Of a stretch of 64,000 nt of DNA, positions 37,475 to 48,783 are shown piece by piece (within the stretch, counting starts at the first letter, position 1; every line of letters starts with the position of its first letter). The notes below the pieces were generated by a model, which was given only the letters and a program-made list of their open reading frames with translations, did no database searches and was not told where the DNA came from. The translations under genes were made by a program, and so were the position numbers. The DNA is from Notamacropus eugenii (taxonomy: Eukaryota; Chordata; Mammalia; Diprotodontia; Macropodidae), in the NCBI RefSeq assembly GCF_028372415.1, contig NC_092872.1, forward strand, positions 11,569,001 through 11,633,000, in the 5' to 3' direction.

Positions 37475-37690
37475 CCTACTGTACTGCATCACTCCTCCTC
37501 TTCTACTCCCCTGATTCATGCATTGAACTACTATAATAACCATCTAAGCAACTTCCTTCCAGCAACCCTCACCACCCAACACAGAGCTGTCCCCAAAAGA
37601 AAATCTTCCCAAGGCACATGTGTGGCCATGTTACTCCCCTGGATCCCATTTGGTCGGAGGATAAAAATCCTTAGCTTTGTTAGGAATAAA
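37475..37690 (+). repeat. L2 ORF2 fragment
   Basis: Pyrimidine-rich sequence with 'caactaccttcc'-like and 'gttactcccctggatcccat' segments in the order of the L2 RT-to-3'UTR junction. Stops near 37680 at a sharp composition change. Confidence 0.5.
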
Positions 37691-38929
37691 ATTTCTAGAG
37701 GAACAGCCAAAGACTACTGAGATAGATGAGGCAAGCTCATTTACTTTACAGTTCTTGCAAGAAGCAGGTGTGGTGCTAGAACAGAGCAAGCACCTTTATC
37801 TGTGTTCCAAAACGCAAAGTCCCTCCCTCACTTCCTCACTGGCTGAGTACTCTGAGGTGTACAACTTTTGGTATATCTACTTCATGTCTTCCCCTGATGT
37901 GTTCCCTCTCCTTCCACAGACATCGCATGTCCATTAAAATGAGCTTTAGCTCCTCCTGAGAAGTTAATATTTATAAGGCTATGAAAGATGCATACTTTAA
38001 GCCTATTTTTACCCTTTGCCTTATTCTTGACCGCAAACCAAGGTGAGACTGGTGTTACTGTGACCTTTTCCTACTTTCCTCTTGACTCTAAGTATTTCTA
38101 CTGCAAGGAAGTCCACTTCCCTATATCTGTTATACCTAACAGCTTGGCATTTAAAGACCTCTCAACCTACCTTTCCTGTCTTATTTTCTACTGCTCCTCT
38201 TTCTGAACTTTCCATTCCAGTCAAATTGAACTATGAGCTATTTCCCAAACTCAGTGCAATCCCCTGGGCCTTGTCCATCTCTGCTTCACAGGATTCTCAT
38301 CTTCTTCCAGGTTCAACTCAGATGCAGCGACACCTCCCAGTCTCCCCAGTTCTTGGTGCTCTCTTCCTCACTTCCTTGGACTAATTTATTTGTATATATT
38401 GTGTCTTTCTGCCTCCTCCCAGGGATGTGGTAATGATCAATGAGATAATAATCACATATGTACATAGCTCATGATTATTAATTGAGTAAGCTCAAGCAAA
38501 AGGTGCTAATCACCTATCAAATGAGAGTGCTTGATTTGTGGCAGAAGAAATATGACCTAACGATGCATAGCAGCTTCCTCCACATAACAAGAATAAACCT
38601 TAAACCTTATCTCACAAACAGCTGTCAATGAGCATTTCCTGACTTGTTTCAGCACCTCAAAGTCCCACAAGACAGCCTTCTAGCCTTGGAAACTAAGCAG
38701 CAAACTTAACTCCAACTTCTAATATGATTCACTGATATATCCTCTCTCCAATTTTCACTTACCTCTAAGAAAAACATTAAATAATATATACTTAATGAAT
38801 ATCTGTTGATTAACTAAACCAAGTAGCTGGAAAACTTACAGCTTAGACAAGGGGAGGGTGGGAGTTGAGATAAATCAAATTCCTATACAGAATTATAAAC
38901 TCTTCCTCTCTCTGTCTGTGTAAAGATTT
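37691..38929. other. Intronic, possible L2 remnant
   Basis: About 38150-38420 is pyrimidine-rich and L2-like ('ctcaacctacctttcctgtc'), perhaps the continuation of the 37.5 kb fragment. No gene was recognised. Confidence 0.4.
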
Positions 38930-38937
38930 TTCTAAAC

Positions 38938-39137
38938 CAGGGGTAGGGAACCCGTGGCCTCAAGTCCGTATGTGACGTTCTAGGCCCTCAAGGTCAACCC
39001 TTTGATGGAATCCAAGCTTCACAGAACAAATCCCCTTAATGAATGTGTTCTATAAAACTTAGACTCAGTCAAAAAGGCTGCATCCAAGAACCTAGAAGGC
39101 CATATGTGGCCTTGAAGTCATAGGTTCCCCACCCCTG
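38938..39137. mobile_element. Non-autonomous hAT element (MITE) with 8 bp TSD
   Basis: The termini are 'caggggtagggaacc' and 'ggttccccacccctg', inverted repeats with a single mismatch over 15 bp. The exact 8 bp 'ttctaaac' lies immediately outside both ends (38930-38937 and 39138-39145). An 8 bp duplication with CAGGGGT ends is typical of hAT. The 200 bp interior is partly self-complementary and has no coding content. Confidence 0.9.
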
Positions 39138-39145
39138 TTCTAAAC

Positions 39146-40749
39146 CAAGATTTCAAACTAAAGCCTAAGCCAACATGAAACCGGTTTCTCAGCTGACACA
39201 AAAGCTGCCTTTTCAGGTTTCCTTTTCACTTGGTACATCGCTTTTTTCTGAAGATGAACCCATAAAGGCTAACAGCAAAAACAAAAAGAAAGAAGAAGCC
39301 AGCCTTACTTTCACTAGCAAGACTGAAAATATCAAACAAAAGAAAATAATTAAAGTTGAAAAGGCAAATGGGAGGTTTATACATTCCCATATACATTTTC
39401 TCCACCCCAGGAATGTCCAACACTACCTTGTCAAATGCTTCGGTTAAAACATACCTAGGAATTATCACAAGACTCCTGAGGAGAGAGATTCTTTTTCAGC
39501 ATAAGGAAGAAACAAAAGAAAATTCCAAGTACAAAGAAAAGGGCTTATTTAGTGATACAACAATTAACCCTTGGGTAAAAGGCGCATGGATAAAAAAAGA
39601 AGAAAGGCTTACAATTAGCTATATTTTCAAACATAAAAATGAATTCATTCCTGGAACTCCATAATTATTCCTAAATTCTTGGGACTCCAAAACTTTCTAC
39701 AAGTCTCTTGGCGCCAATCAGGTAGTCAGTTTCCTACTTTAAGAACAGTAACATTCTCAAAGGTAATGCAAACGATTTCAATAACAAGTTAGCTCTTAAT
39801 TTGGAAAGAGAAAAACCATGTGATTTCTGGGTGCCTATTGTTCAGAAATGAGCTCATAGCCAAGAATTTTCTGATGCCAGAAAGACAGGGCTTTACTAGA
39901 AGTAAAATAATAAAAAGGCCATATTTTCAGCCCACAGTGATATTTTACATATGTGTGGATAGAAATGTCAAAGCCCATTCCATGTGCAAAAAGGGGTTCT
40001 TTGAACTACCCAGAGTTGTGTCTAAACTTCCTGGAGACTCAAATCCTTTCTTTAAAAAAGTCTTGTCCCTTGGGGTCAGACAGCAGCTCCAACTCCACTA
40101 ACCTCAGTCACAACAAGTAGGCAAATAACTTTTTAGGGTACTAAAGCACTACTCATAAGACTCAGACTAGTATTTCTGGCAACAAACTGCAGCAGATATG
40201 TCACAACGCAGAGTAATAACTATCTGGGTAGACTGACAAACAAACGTTAATAACAGATTCCACCACTCCATCACATTCATCCAAAGATTTGGGTCTTTCC
40301 TTTTTCTGAGTATCAAATACAATGTAGGATGAATTAACCGAAAAAGAAATCAAACCTTGCTGAAAGCATGGCATGACAACAACAACACAAGAATTCGTCC
40401 CAAATGACAAGGCCTACAATCTTAACAAATCCCTATATTGCAATAAATATAATTACTATTATTATCATTTGCAGATGACCCAAAAGTCAATTAAAAGACA
40501 CAGTATGAGCTGACTTTCCAAAATAGAAAAAAAGACATCAAGAACAGGGATGACTAGAAAAGGAAGCATGCTAAATCAGAAAACAAGGCCAACAATATCC
40601 AAGAAACATTAAAAAGAATCAGACAAAGGATTCCAGCACCTTGGTCAGATCCTCCATGAAAGCTACACAGAAAAACATAAAAAACTAAATGGGGCACCAA
40701 GGGAAGCAGTCACACTAATGAGGTCATGGAGTCATCATAATAGCAGGGG
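39146..40749. other. Intronic, no feature recognised
   Basis: Three overlapping plus frames (39175-39447, 39356-39664, 39820-40101) lack family resemblance and splice context. Nothing was assigned. Confidence 0.4.
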
Positions 40750-41080
40750 GATTAATAACAATAACATTCACATTTTTATAGCAACTTAAGGATTACAAAG
40801 TGCTTTCCTCACAACATCCTTGTGAGGTAGGAAGCACAAGGATTATTATCCCCATTTAACTAAGAAACTGAGGTTCATTAAGGTTAAGTGATTTGAGATT
40901 TGAATCCTTCATAAGATAACATATAGCTGGAAGGGACCTCAGAGGCCACCTGCTCCAAACCTTCATCCCACAAATTACTGAAGCCTAGTCAGGTTAAATG
41001 ACTTGCCCATGTTTACACAGCGGCAGAATTTGAACCCAGGTTCTCTGACCTCAGAGATATGCTGCCTTCCTAAGGAGTCC
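40750..41080 (-). repeat. MIR copy plus a second MIR-like fragment
   Basis: The first part has 'aaggattacaaagtgctttc' and 'atccttgtgaggtaggaagc' in reverse MIR order to about 40915. It is followed by 'tagctggaagggacctcaga' and 'tgacttgcccatgtttacac', a second related fragment in the same orientation. Confidence 0.7.
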
Positions 41081-41657
41081 TTATTCAAAGGGTAGCTCTA
41101 TTTCTACAATCAACTGTTTCCAATTTGAGGAAATAGGAGAAACAGCAAGAGAAAGAAATCCTAATTGTTCTTTTCCTCCCCAGCTGTGGTTAAGACTCTC
41201 CAGCTCACAATGAACCAAAGTAGTGATCCTTCCACTTAAATTACTTGCATTTCATATCATCTTATAGCCAGGAGATGGTAAGGACAGATGTGCCAAGATT
41301 ATCCTCCACAGTTACCTAGCAGCATGATGCTACTTCTAATAGTCTCTCAAATGAGAAGAGCTCATACAACACAAGGGCACCAAAGGTCATGCATGTGTCT
41401 TCTCAAGCTGGAGGTGCATGTCTTAGTAAAGTTCACAGGAGAACAGGGAGAAGGATATTTTTTTAAATGAACCCTACATCAGATACAATGACTTGTCAGA
41501 GAAAAAGAAACCAATTAAGGTCAACATGCAAACCAACAAACTTGTTCATTTAACACCACCTGGAATACCTGATCTTTAATGTTAGCATGTTAATGAATGA
41601 ATGGGCATCTTTCTCAAGTCATACCCTGCTCTGACTTCACTTCAAGAGGATCATATA
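41081..41657. other. Intronic, no feature recognised
   Basis: No exon or clear repeat was identified. Confidence 0.4.
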
Positions 41658-41942
41658 CAGTCAGTTCTACTATAATTTGTGTTTTGAAAACCTGAATGTT
41701 ACAAATTGATTGATATATCAACATATATGGAATATTTTGAGCATAACTCACATTTCAAGTTCACTGATGGCAACTTCTTCCTTGAGAAACATCAAGAATA
41801 TAAAAAATAACTATTTCACAATAAGTTGCAAGTTACAACCCTCCAGTTCCTCAAGCAAACTTCAGGTCTTGGATAAAGGGCCATATTTATCATGTATCTT
41901 CTGGTGCAGGAGAAAAGCTGGTCCTAAGTGTACGTATGTACA

Positions 41943-41976
<34 letters not shown>

Positions 41977-42356
41977 CTCTCTCTCCCTCTCTCTCTCTCT
42001 CTCCCTCTCTCTCTCTCTCTATCTCTCTCTCTCCAACATGGTCTCTGGTCCTTGGCCCAAGTTGCCACCTGCCAAACTTACCAGACAACTTTGCCAGAAT
42101 CAGGGCACAACATGAGGCCCAGGACACCTCTACCATTTGCTGCAGTAATTAAATATTTCTTAACTATGTAACATGTATAAAACTGTGCTACCATTTTTAA
42201 CTCAGTTCCTATCTTTTTTGTGTGTGACATTGATGTTTTTGAACACTGTATCCCTAACCCATTTTCCCCATAAACTCTGTAGTTTTAACTGCCTGACTTT
42301 GCATTGTGCCAGTACTTTGGGGAAATTCGTATGTTCCATTATAGCAGAATTGACTA
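41658..42356. mobile_element. Tigger/pogo-like non-autonomous DNA element
   Basis: The left end 'cagtcagttctactataat' and the right end 'attatagcagaattgacta' are inverted repeats (16 of 19 positions), each flanked by TA, as expected of pogo-type elements. The interior is about 700 bp, non-coding, and contains a large CA/CT microsatellite at 41937-42032. Confidence 0.55.
41937..42032. repeat. (CA)n(CT)n compound microsatellite
   Basis: A CA run is followed by a longer CT run with CCCT interruptions. Overlapping frames on both strands (e.g. 41710-42171) that encode His-Thr or Ser-Leu runs are artefacts of this repeat. Confidence 0.95.
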
Positions 42357-42404
42357 TATTTAGAACAACAGTTCTTTAAATCAAGTCCAATCCCCTCATC
42401 CCAC

Positions 42405-43310
42405 AAGTTTCTGGAAAAAAGGTCTCATTTCTAAGACATATAAAGAACTGATTCAAATATCTAAGAATAAAGTTATTACTCAACCAATAATTGATCAAAG
42501 GATATAAACAGACAGTTTTCAGAGAAAGAAATCCAGGCTATCAATAGTCATATGAAAAAAATGCTCCCAATTAATAATAACTGGAGAAATGCAAATTAAA
42601 ACAATTCTGGGGTTCTACCTCACCTCCATGATGTTGGAGGTTTACAAAAGGGAAAATAACAACTGTCAAGAGTGGTTATGGGAAAACAGGCACATTGATT
42701 AGTGCACTATTGGTGGAACTGTGAAATGGTCCAGCCACTGTGGAAAGCAATATGGAAGTATATCCCAAAAGGTACTAAACGGTGCATACTCTTTGACCAA
42801 GTGATAACCATTATTCTATCCCAAAGAGATCAAAGGAGGAGGAAAAGGACTCCAGAGAACTGGAAACTAAAAGGGTGGGTGCTTATCAAGTGCAGAAAGG
42901 ATAAACAAATTATGGCACATGAATGTGATGAAATACTATTGTCTCATAAGAAAAGATGAAAGGTATAGTTTCAGAGGAAACTGGAAAAATATGTATGATA
43001 AGATGTAAAGTGAGACATATCAGGAGGACAATTCACACAATAACTGTACCTTAGAGACAAATAACTGTGAAATGCAATGACCAACCTCAATTCCAGAGGG
43101 CTCATGATAAAACATGTTACCCACATTCTAATACAGGATGCAGATTGAAACATATGTATTTTTGGACACAATCAATTTGGGAATGTTTTATTTGACTATG
43201 CATATTTGTTAAGAGAATTTTGTTTTTCTTTTTCAACTGGAGGGGAAGGAGAGAGGTAGATATTTGTTCATTGGAAAAAATAAAATTTAATTTAAAGAAC
43301 AGAAAAATAT
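42405..43310 (+). mobile_element. Older L1 with a distinct 3' UTR subtype
   Basis: The ORF2 C-terminal region is recognisable (the 'MHYWWNCEMVQPLWKAIWKY' frame at 42702) and so is a 3' UTR with 'atttttggacaca', 'ttgactatgcatatttgtta' and 'tttttctttttcaactggag'. This 3' UTR differs from the 20-22 kb subtype and matches the remnant at 49530-49925, so at least two L1 lineages are present. Confidence 0.8.
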
Positions 43311-43394
43311 AATAAAGGCAAAAGGAAATATAAGAAGAGAGAAAGGAAACCATCTTAGCTCAGACTTTCCTCAATCAATTAATAAACATTTATT

Positions 43395-44920
43395 AAGCCC
43401 CTATTAAGTGCCAGCCATTGTATTAATCACCTCTCATTTAGACTACAACAGCTTCATAATTGTTCTCCCAGCCTTAAAGTTTCCTCCTACTCCAATCTAT
43501 TCTCCATACAGCTACCAAAGGCTTCCTTAAAAGACAGGTTTACACTATTGATTAGAGAAAGGTAAATTAAAAACTCCGAGGTACCACCTCACACCTAACA
43601 AATTGGATAATACGACAAAAAAGGAAAATAATAAATGTTGGAAAAGATGTGGGAAAACTGGGCCACTACTGCATTGCTGATGGAATTGTGAACTAATCCA
43701 ACCACTGTGGAGAGCAATTTGGAACCATGCCCAAAGGGCTACAAAACTGTGCATACCCTTTGCTCCAGCAATATCTAGTAGTGATCTAGCAGGTCTATAT
43801 TCCAAAGAGATTACAAAAGAGGGAAAAGGACTCACATGTCCAAAAATATTTATAGCAGCTTTTTTTGTGGTGGCATTTGGAAATTGAGGGGATGCCCATC
43901 AACTGGGGAATGGCTGAATAAGCTGTGGTATGTGAATGTAATGGAATATTATTATTCCATAAGAAATGATGAGCAGGCAGATTTCAAAAGAACCTGGAAA
44001 GACTTACATGAACTGATGCTGAGTGAAGTGAGCAGAACCGGGAGAGCAGTGTACACAGTAGCAGTAATATTATTCGATGAGCAACTTTGATAGGTTTAGC
44101 TCTTCTCAGCAATACAACGATCTAAGACAATTTCAAAAGACTCATGTTGGAAAATGCTATCCACATCCAGGGAAAGAATTATGGAGTCCAAATGCAGATC
44201 AAAGTATATTATTTTCTTTTTTCTTTCTCATGGTTTTCCCTTTTGTTCTAATTTTTCCTTCACAACATGACTAATATGGAAATATGTCTAACAGGATTGT
44301 ATATGTATAGCCTACATCAGACTGTATGCTGTCTTGGGGAGGGAGCAGGGGAAGGAGGAAAAAAAAAATCTGGAACCCAAAATCTTATGAAAGTGAATAT
44401 TAAAAACTATCTTTATATGTAATTGGAAAAAATTAAGTGGAAAAAAAAATTTAAACACATTTTTAAAAAGGCAAGATTTACAACTCCCTACACAAACTCC
44501 AATGGCTCCCTACTCCTTCAAAGGCAAAATTCCTGTTTGGTTTTTAAAACCCTTCATAATGTGGATACAACCTGGCCTGAATCTAACATTATTCTCCTTC
44601 CTGCACACTAACGTCCAGGCAAACTAGCCTCAAACTCACTTCACATCCAGTCTCAGTGCCTTTTAATGGATCATCCCCCACACCTCTCATCACAGAATCT
44701 CTCTGCCTTCAATACTCTGCCCAAGCACTGCCCCCTATAGAGTGTCTTTCCTGATCCCCCTAAAAATTAGTGCCCACCCACCCTAACCAAACTGTACTTA
44801 TCGTGCATTTATTGTTTATGCTTGAATATGGACAAGTCTCTACCGTAGAATTCACAGATTGCTTCTTTTTTTATATCTACAATGCCTTACTAATAGTACG
44901 AGCTTAAATGCTTGCTGATT
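43395..44920 (+). mobile_element. L2 LINE interrupted by an L1
   Basis: The L2 reads 'taattgttctcccagcctta' to 'ggcttccttaaaagacaggt' (to 43542) and resumes at 44468 with 'aactccaatggctccctact' and 'aacccttcataatgtggata', then 'actctgcccaagcactgccc' and a 3' end near 44915. The two halves are co-linear, so the intervening L1 inserted into an existing L2. Confidence 0.7.
43543..44467 (+). mobile_element. 5'-truncated L1 nested in L2
   Basis: Standard L1 ORF2 tail and 3' UTR. Several frames carry pieces of the ORF2 C-terminus, such as 'MEYYYSIRNDEQADFKRTWKD' at about 43940. The flanks 'aagacaggttta' (43531-43542) and 'aaggcaagattta' (44468-44480) are a diverged target-site duplication. Confidence 0.85.
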
Positions 44921-45104
44921 ACTGTCTGAGTGGATGTGGCCTTTCAAAGCTTAGGATATGCCCAAATAAGGATTTAAAAAAACACATGGTAGGTATTTCC
45001 CTCCTCTGAACTCTTATACCAATAATCTAAACAACTAATTTAACAATCATATACTACTTTGTACTACCTCTCCTAATGTTCCCTTGAATACAAATACACA
45101 GATG
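44921..45104. other. Intronic, no feature recognised
   Basis: Short AT-rich stretch with no recognised repeat. Confidence 0.4.
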
Positions 45105-45215
45105 AAAAAACTGTGACTTCCTCAGTAAAAGTCTTACTTGTGTGGAAGCTCCCTTAGAAAATAATCCCAAAGGATAAGGGATATCCCTAGGCCTGACGGT
45201 CCTCACATGTTGCGT
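45105..45215 (-). repeat. Unclassified repeat, left arm of an inverted pair
   Basis: The reverse complement of this segment matches 51285-51388 with few differences, including an exact 57 bp block (45105-45161 against 51332-51388). Landmarks are 'ggcctagggatatccctta' and 'gggagcttccacacaagtaa' on the minus strand. Probably two copies of one interspersed family, perhaps LTR-derived; the family could not be named. Confidence 0.75.
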
Positions 45216-46350
45216 TCAACAACTCTCTCCCTCCCCACACATCTTGGAAGAAGGCAGAGAGAGCTACAATGGCAGGTCCCTGGAACCCAAATATCTAACC
45301 ATGATACCCAACTGTATCTCCTTTCTTCTCTAGGTTTTGAGGATCCACAGACCAACTTTACCTTAGCCATCACAGGCTCTCTGAAGGTAGTGGTCTTAAT
45401 CAAATGTTTCTTCTCAATTTTATAGCTGTCTAAATTTCTCCTCTCCTAATCCTTTGAAATTCAAAGTCCCCCAGTCCCCATTCACCTCAGCCCTACCACT
45501 GCCAAATCCCTATCCTAGTCTGGTCTCCTCTTCTATTATGCCCTCTGGAACCTCCACTCTACTGTTAATCTTCCACTAAGCAGAGTTAATATTTCTTCTT
45601 CCCTGATTGACATTCTCTATTACTCTGCATAGTGATTCTTCATAACTTTGTTCTCAAGACTCCTAAATCACCTTCTTCCATCCCAATGAAGATCCCACCT
45701 TCTACTTAACTACAAAACTTAACTATCCATCATTTGTTCCCTCTTTTTCCCTATTGTACACTTCAAAAACCCTCTTCATTCCCCATTACCTCCTTCTTTG
45801 CAGCAGCCTTTTCCAATCTACTCCCACCCCTTTACTTGGGCCATGCTACCATTCCTCCAGGAATATGCCCCCTCAGATGTTTTTAAACTCAAATCTCTCC
45901 TAATCTTCTAGTTCCTTCCCTGCCTTCTAAAAAGATCCCTAGCTCTCCCCAAACCCTGGAGAGAGAAAAAAAACCTTGCCATCTCCTCACACTATGTCCT
46001 ACAAAGTTTCATTTCTTCCACAGACAAACCCTAGAAAGAGACATCCGTATATACTCAGTGCCTCCATTTCTTAATCTCCCACTCACTACTCAATAACAGT
46101 TCATTCTCAACCTTTTACATACTCTCCAATACTGGAGCCCACCTTCTCTCACAGCCTCTAACACAATGGGCCAGAAAAGAGAATGGTTTATTCTTTGCTC
46201 CTCACTGTCAATATCCTTCATCAATATCTCCTCTTTTGAGGTTCAATCCATTCCTCCTTCATTTCTTCACCCTCTCTGCAGTTAAGATTCTCAAGGTCAT
46301 AATGACTTAATTACTTGCATTTAACACTATCAAAGACAGTCAAAAACTAG
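45216..46350 (+). mobile_element. Degenerate L2-type LINE region
   Basis: Pyrimidine-rich sequence with L2-like phrases ('tttcatttcttccacagaca', 'ctctctgcagttaagattct', 'caaggtcataatgactta') from about 45500 on. No open frame survives. The first 280 bp are unassigned. Confidence 0.4.
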
Positions 46351-46359
46351 TAAGAATAG

Positions 46360-46620
46360 TAGATCATAGATTAATAGCTAGAAGGAACCTCGGAAATCAC
46401 CTGGTCCAATCCCTCCATTTTAAAGATGAGAATACTGAAATTCACACAGGTGAAATGAATCACCCACGTTCACACAGAGTTATTAAGTTATCAGAGGCAA
46501 TGTTGAACCTCAGTCTTTGTGGGTCTTTTTGACTCCAAGTTCAGCACACATGCACTACATTTCACCACCTCTCACAGTCTCACAAGGGACTGTGCCCAGG
46601 ACTGCTTAGTACCATTCTAA
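46360..46620 (-). repeat. MIR-like fragment
   Basis: Contains 'agctagaaggaacctcggaa', 'ttttaaagatgagaatactg' and 'cacacagagttattaagtta' in reverse MIR order. Confidence 0.65.
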
Positions 46621-47110
46621 CCTCTACTACCCTCTCACTGCAAAGAGGCTCACGAACTCCAGATCTCTCTATCCAGACCTTTACTATATCATCTTACTAG
46701 CTGCTGGCTCACTTTGCATGTCAAAAAGTTCAATACCTTGCTCACACCCTATCCCATGCCCTTGTACTTGGGGACCTCAACATACACACTCAGTTACTCT
46801 GGTCTTTCAGTTTATTAACTCCCTCAACCTACAATTTCACTCCACCCCAGCCCCACTCAGGGTTTGTGATACCCTAGAGCTCACAATCATCAGTAACTGC
46901 CTACCTCTATCATCTACAACTCTGAAATTTCTAAGCACCTATCCTTCCATTTCTCCCTCTCTCACTCCTCTGAAATCTCTTCTGTATCCTCAGTGCAACC
47001 CCTAAGTATTCCACCTCTCCCTGATTTCCTGGTTCCAAATTCAGTACTCTCTCCATTATATGACATTGCTTTTAAACCTATTGGTACCTTCTCTAGAATA
47101 GTCCAGTGTT
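46621..47110 (+). mobile_element. L2-like endonuclease-region remnant
   Basis: One frame reads LVLGDLNIHTQ near 46765-46797, resembling the GDFN-type motif of the AP endonuclease of L2/CR1 LINEs. It is followed in frame-shifted sequence by DTLELTIISN near 46869-46898, resembling the 'TLDLVITN' segment. Highly degenerate. Confidence 0.45.
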
Positions 47111-47114
47111 CCAT

Positions 47115-47260
47115 CACCAATTATCAAGTTAGGAATTCAACAAATAATAAACATCTTTATACTAGATGTGCAACTAGACACTGTTGATACAAAGATTAAA
47201 TGATATGGCCTCTGCCCTCAAGGAATTTACAATCTAGCACAGGGATAAGTAACAAAGACC
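47115..47260 (-). repeat. L2 3' end, antisense
   Basis: 'aacaaataataaacatcttt' followed by 'tctgccctcaaggaatttac' and 'aatctagcacagggataagt' is the reverse complement of an L2 3' UTR. Confidence 0.6.
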
Positions 47261-47340
47261 TATAATAAAAGTATATTTATAAATATATAGTGCATATAGT
47301 ATAAGAAGAGAGTCAAAGCGTGAGACTATATCCACCTTTG

Positions 47341-47430
47341 GAACAGAATGAGATATCTGTGGAGAGGGGTGAACAGAATGAGATATCTGTGGAGAGGGGT
47401 GAACAGAATGAGATATCTGTGGAGAGGGGT
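47341..47430. repeat. Perfect 3 x 30 bp tandem repeat
   Basis: The 30 bp unit (gaacagaatgagatatctgt plus ggagaggggt) occurs three times without a mismatch. The flanks do not continue the array. Identity of the units implies recent expansion, or possibly an assembly artefact. Confidence 0.95.
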
Positions 47431-48499
47431 AAGATAGGACTATTGTGAACAGACACATCTGACAGAAGTGGAGTTAGCACATCATTCATATCTCACTTCA
47501 TCTCAGTTCTCCCTCCTCATCTCTAACTTCTAAAAGAGACTCTCAGGAACAAAGTTTGCTAAGACTGCTCCATCCTTGTTGTTAAAAAAAAAAACAAAAC
47601 ACCACTTACAGTCTAATAGAAAGATGTGGCATACAAAATAATATCAAGAATGATCAAGAACATAATGGTAGGAAAAGACAAGCCTCCTAGGGCAGAGGGA
47701 ACAGATTCCTCTGTTAACCTTTCCATGGTGTGTTACTTGCATATACAGATGTACATATGGTTTAGATCCATAGACTCATAAACCCTAAAGCAAGAAGGAG
47801 CAACTTTCTTCTTAAACTGTAGTTTAAGAGCTGAGGGGTCAGCAGTGGAAAAAGTTTAAGAAGCCCTCTAGTCCAACCCCCTCATTTCACAGATGAAGAA
47901 ACTGATCCTCAAAGCAGGGAAGTAATTTGTCAGTTCAGTCATTTTCCAGTTTGGGGCAAAGCCACTGGAGAGATCTGCCATCTCCTTCTCCTGCAGTAAC
48001 TTGTGTCAGAGTCGAAACTGGAACCAGGGTTTCCCGATTCCTGGTCTTTGTATCATATGGACAGATCCATGTACTTTGTATCATCATACGGACAGATCCA
48101 TGTACTTTGTATCATCTTCTGGATAGACTGTAACCTCTTTCGGCACAGACTCAATCGTAGTAACTTTGTATATCCAACACCAAACGCCAAGTCGGACTTT
48201 GAGGAAAGACCCTTACTTTTCACTCCTTTCCCTCTGGGCTCGACTTTAGTTCAACTGTATCGGACAGACACGAACTATGGAGGCCAGAGGAGTAGGGATA
48301 CCAAACCCTGTCTTCAGACTTCGCCTAACTTTCTCGGAGGATGGTCAGTGTTGTTCAGATTCCTGTCACTCTTTAAGGCTGACAAGGGCCCAGAGCAGAG
48401 AAAGACCCTCTCCCTTCCCCCACAGAGAGGAGAAACGACCCCCGGGAGGGGCTGAAAAGCAACTATCTCCTCTCGTTTCATCTCCCTCCCCATGCCTCA
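47431..48499. other. Intron 1 next to the CpG island
   Basis: A short tandem of about 28-31 bp with two good units and a degenerate third lies at 48046-48135 (sharing 'ggacagatccatgtactttg'). About 47840-48030 contains a MIR-like stretch. CpG density rises from about 48400. No exon was recognised. Confidence 0.5.
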
Positions 48500-48652
48500 G
48501 TTTCCCCTTTGAGGATGGGAAGGGAAAAGAATCTCTTGGCTGCCACGCTCGCTCGCCCTTCGCCGGCTGCTCCCGACAGAGACAGAGGAGGGTCCTCAGA
48601 CGCTCGGGCAAAGGGGACTTCGCGGGGAGACCCGGCGCGGCCCGAGATCCAC

Positions 48653-48662
48653 GCGCATGCGC
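48653..48662. promoter_or_regulatory. NRF1-like palindrome
   Basis: gcgcatgcgc is the classic NRF1 palindrome. It lies 122 bp into intron 1 within the CpG island. Binding is inferred from the motif alone. Confidence 0.65.
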
Positions 48663-48783
48663 CTGTCAGAGTCCTGCAGGCCAGCTCTGGCCCCGCGCGA
48701 GCCCCGGGCCGTTACCACGCTCCTCTCCCCGAGGCAGCCTCAGCCAACCATCCCGCCTTTCTCCCTCCTCCTCCTCCTCTCAC

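Larger units (their letters stand above)
11033..48783 (-). other. CCDC12: CCDC12 intron 1 (37.75 kb)
   Basis: Bounded by the exon 1 donor (minus strand GGAAG then gtgaga at 48784/48783) and the exon 2 acceptor ('gcag' before AATAAGG at 11033/11032). Both ends are GT-AG and preserve phase 0. Most of the window lies in this intron, which is filled with transposable elements; no nested gene or conserved RNA was recognised. Confidence 0.85.

Noticed and set aside
41710..42171. 153-codon frame with His-Thr and Ser-Leu runs
   Set aside because: Created by the CA/CT microsatellite.
48046..48135. Short tandem near the CpG island as a CRISPR-like or regulatory array
   Set aside because: Only two good units of unequal length and a degenerate third; an ordinary local duplication.
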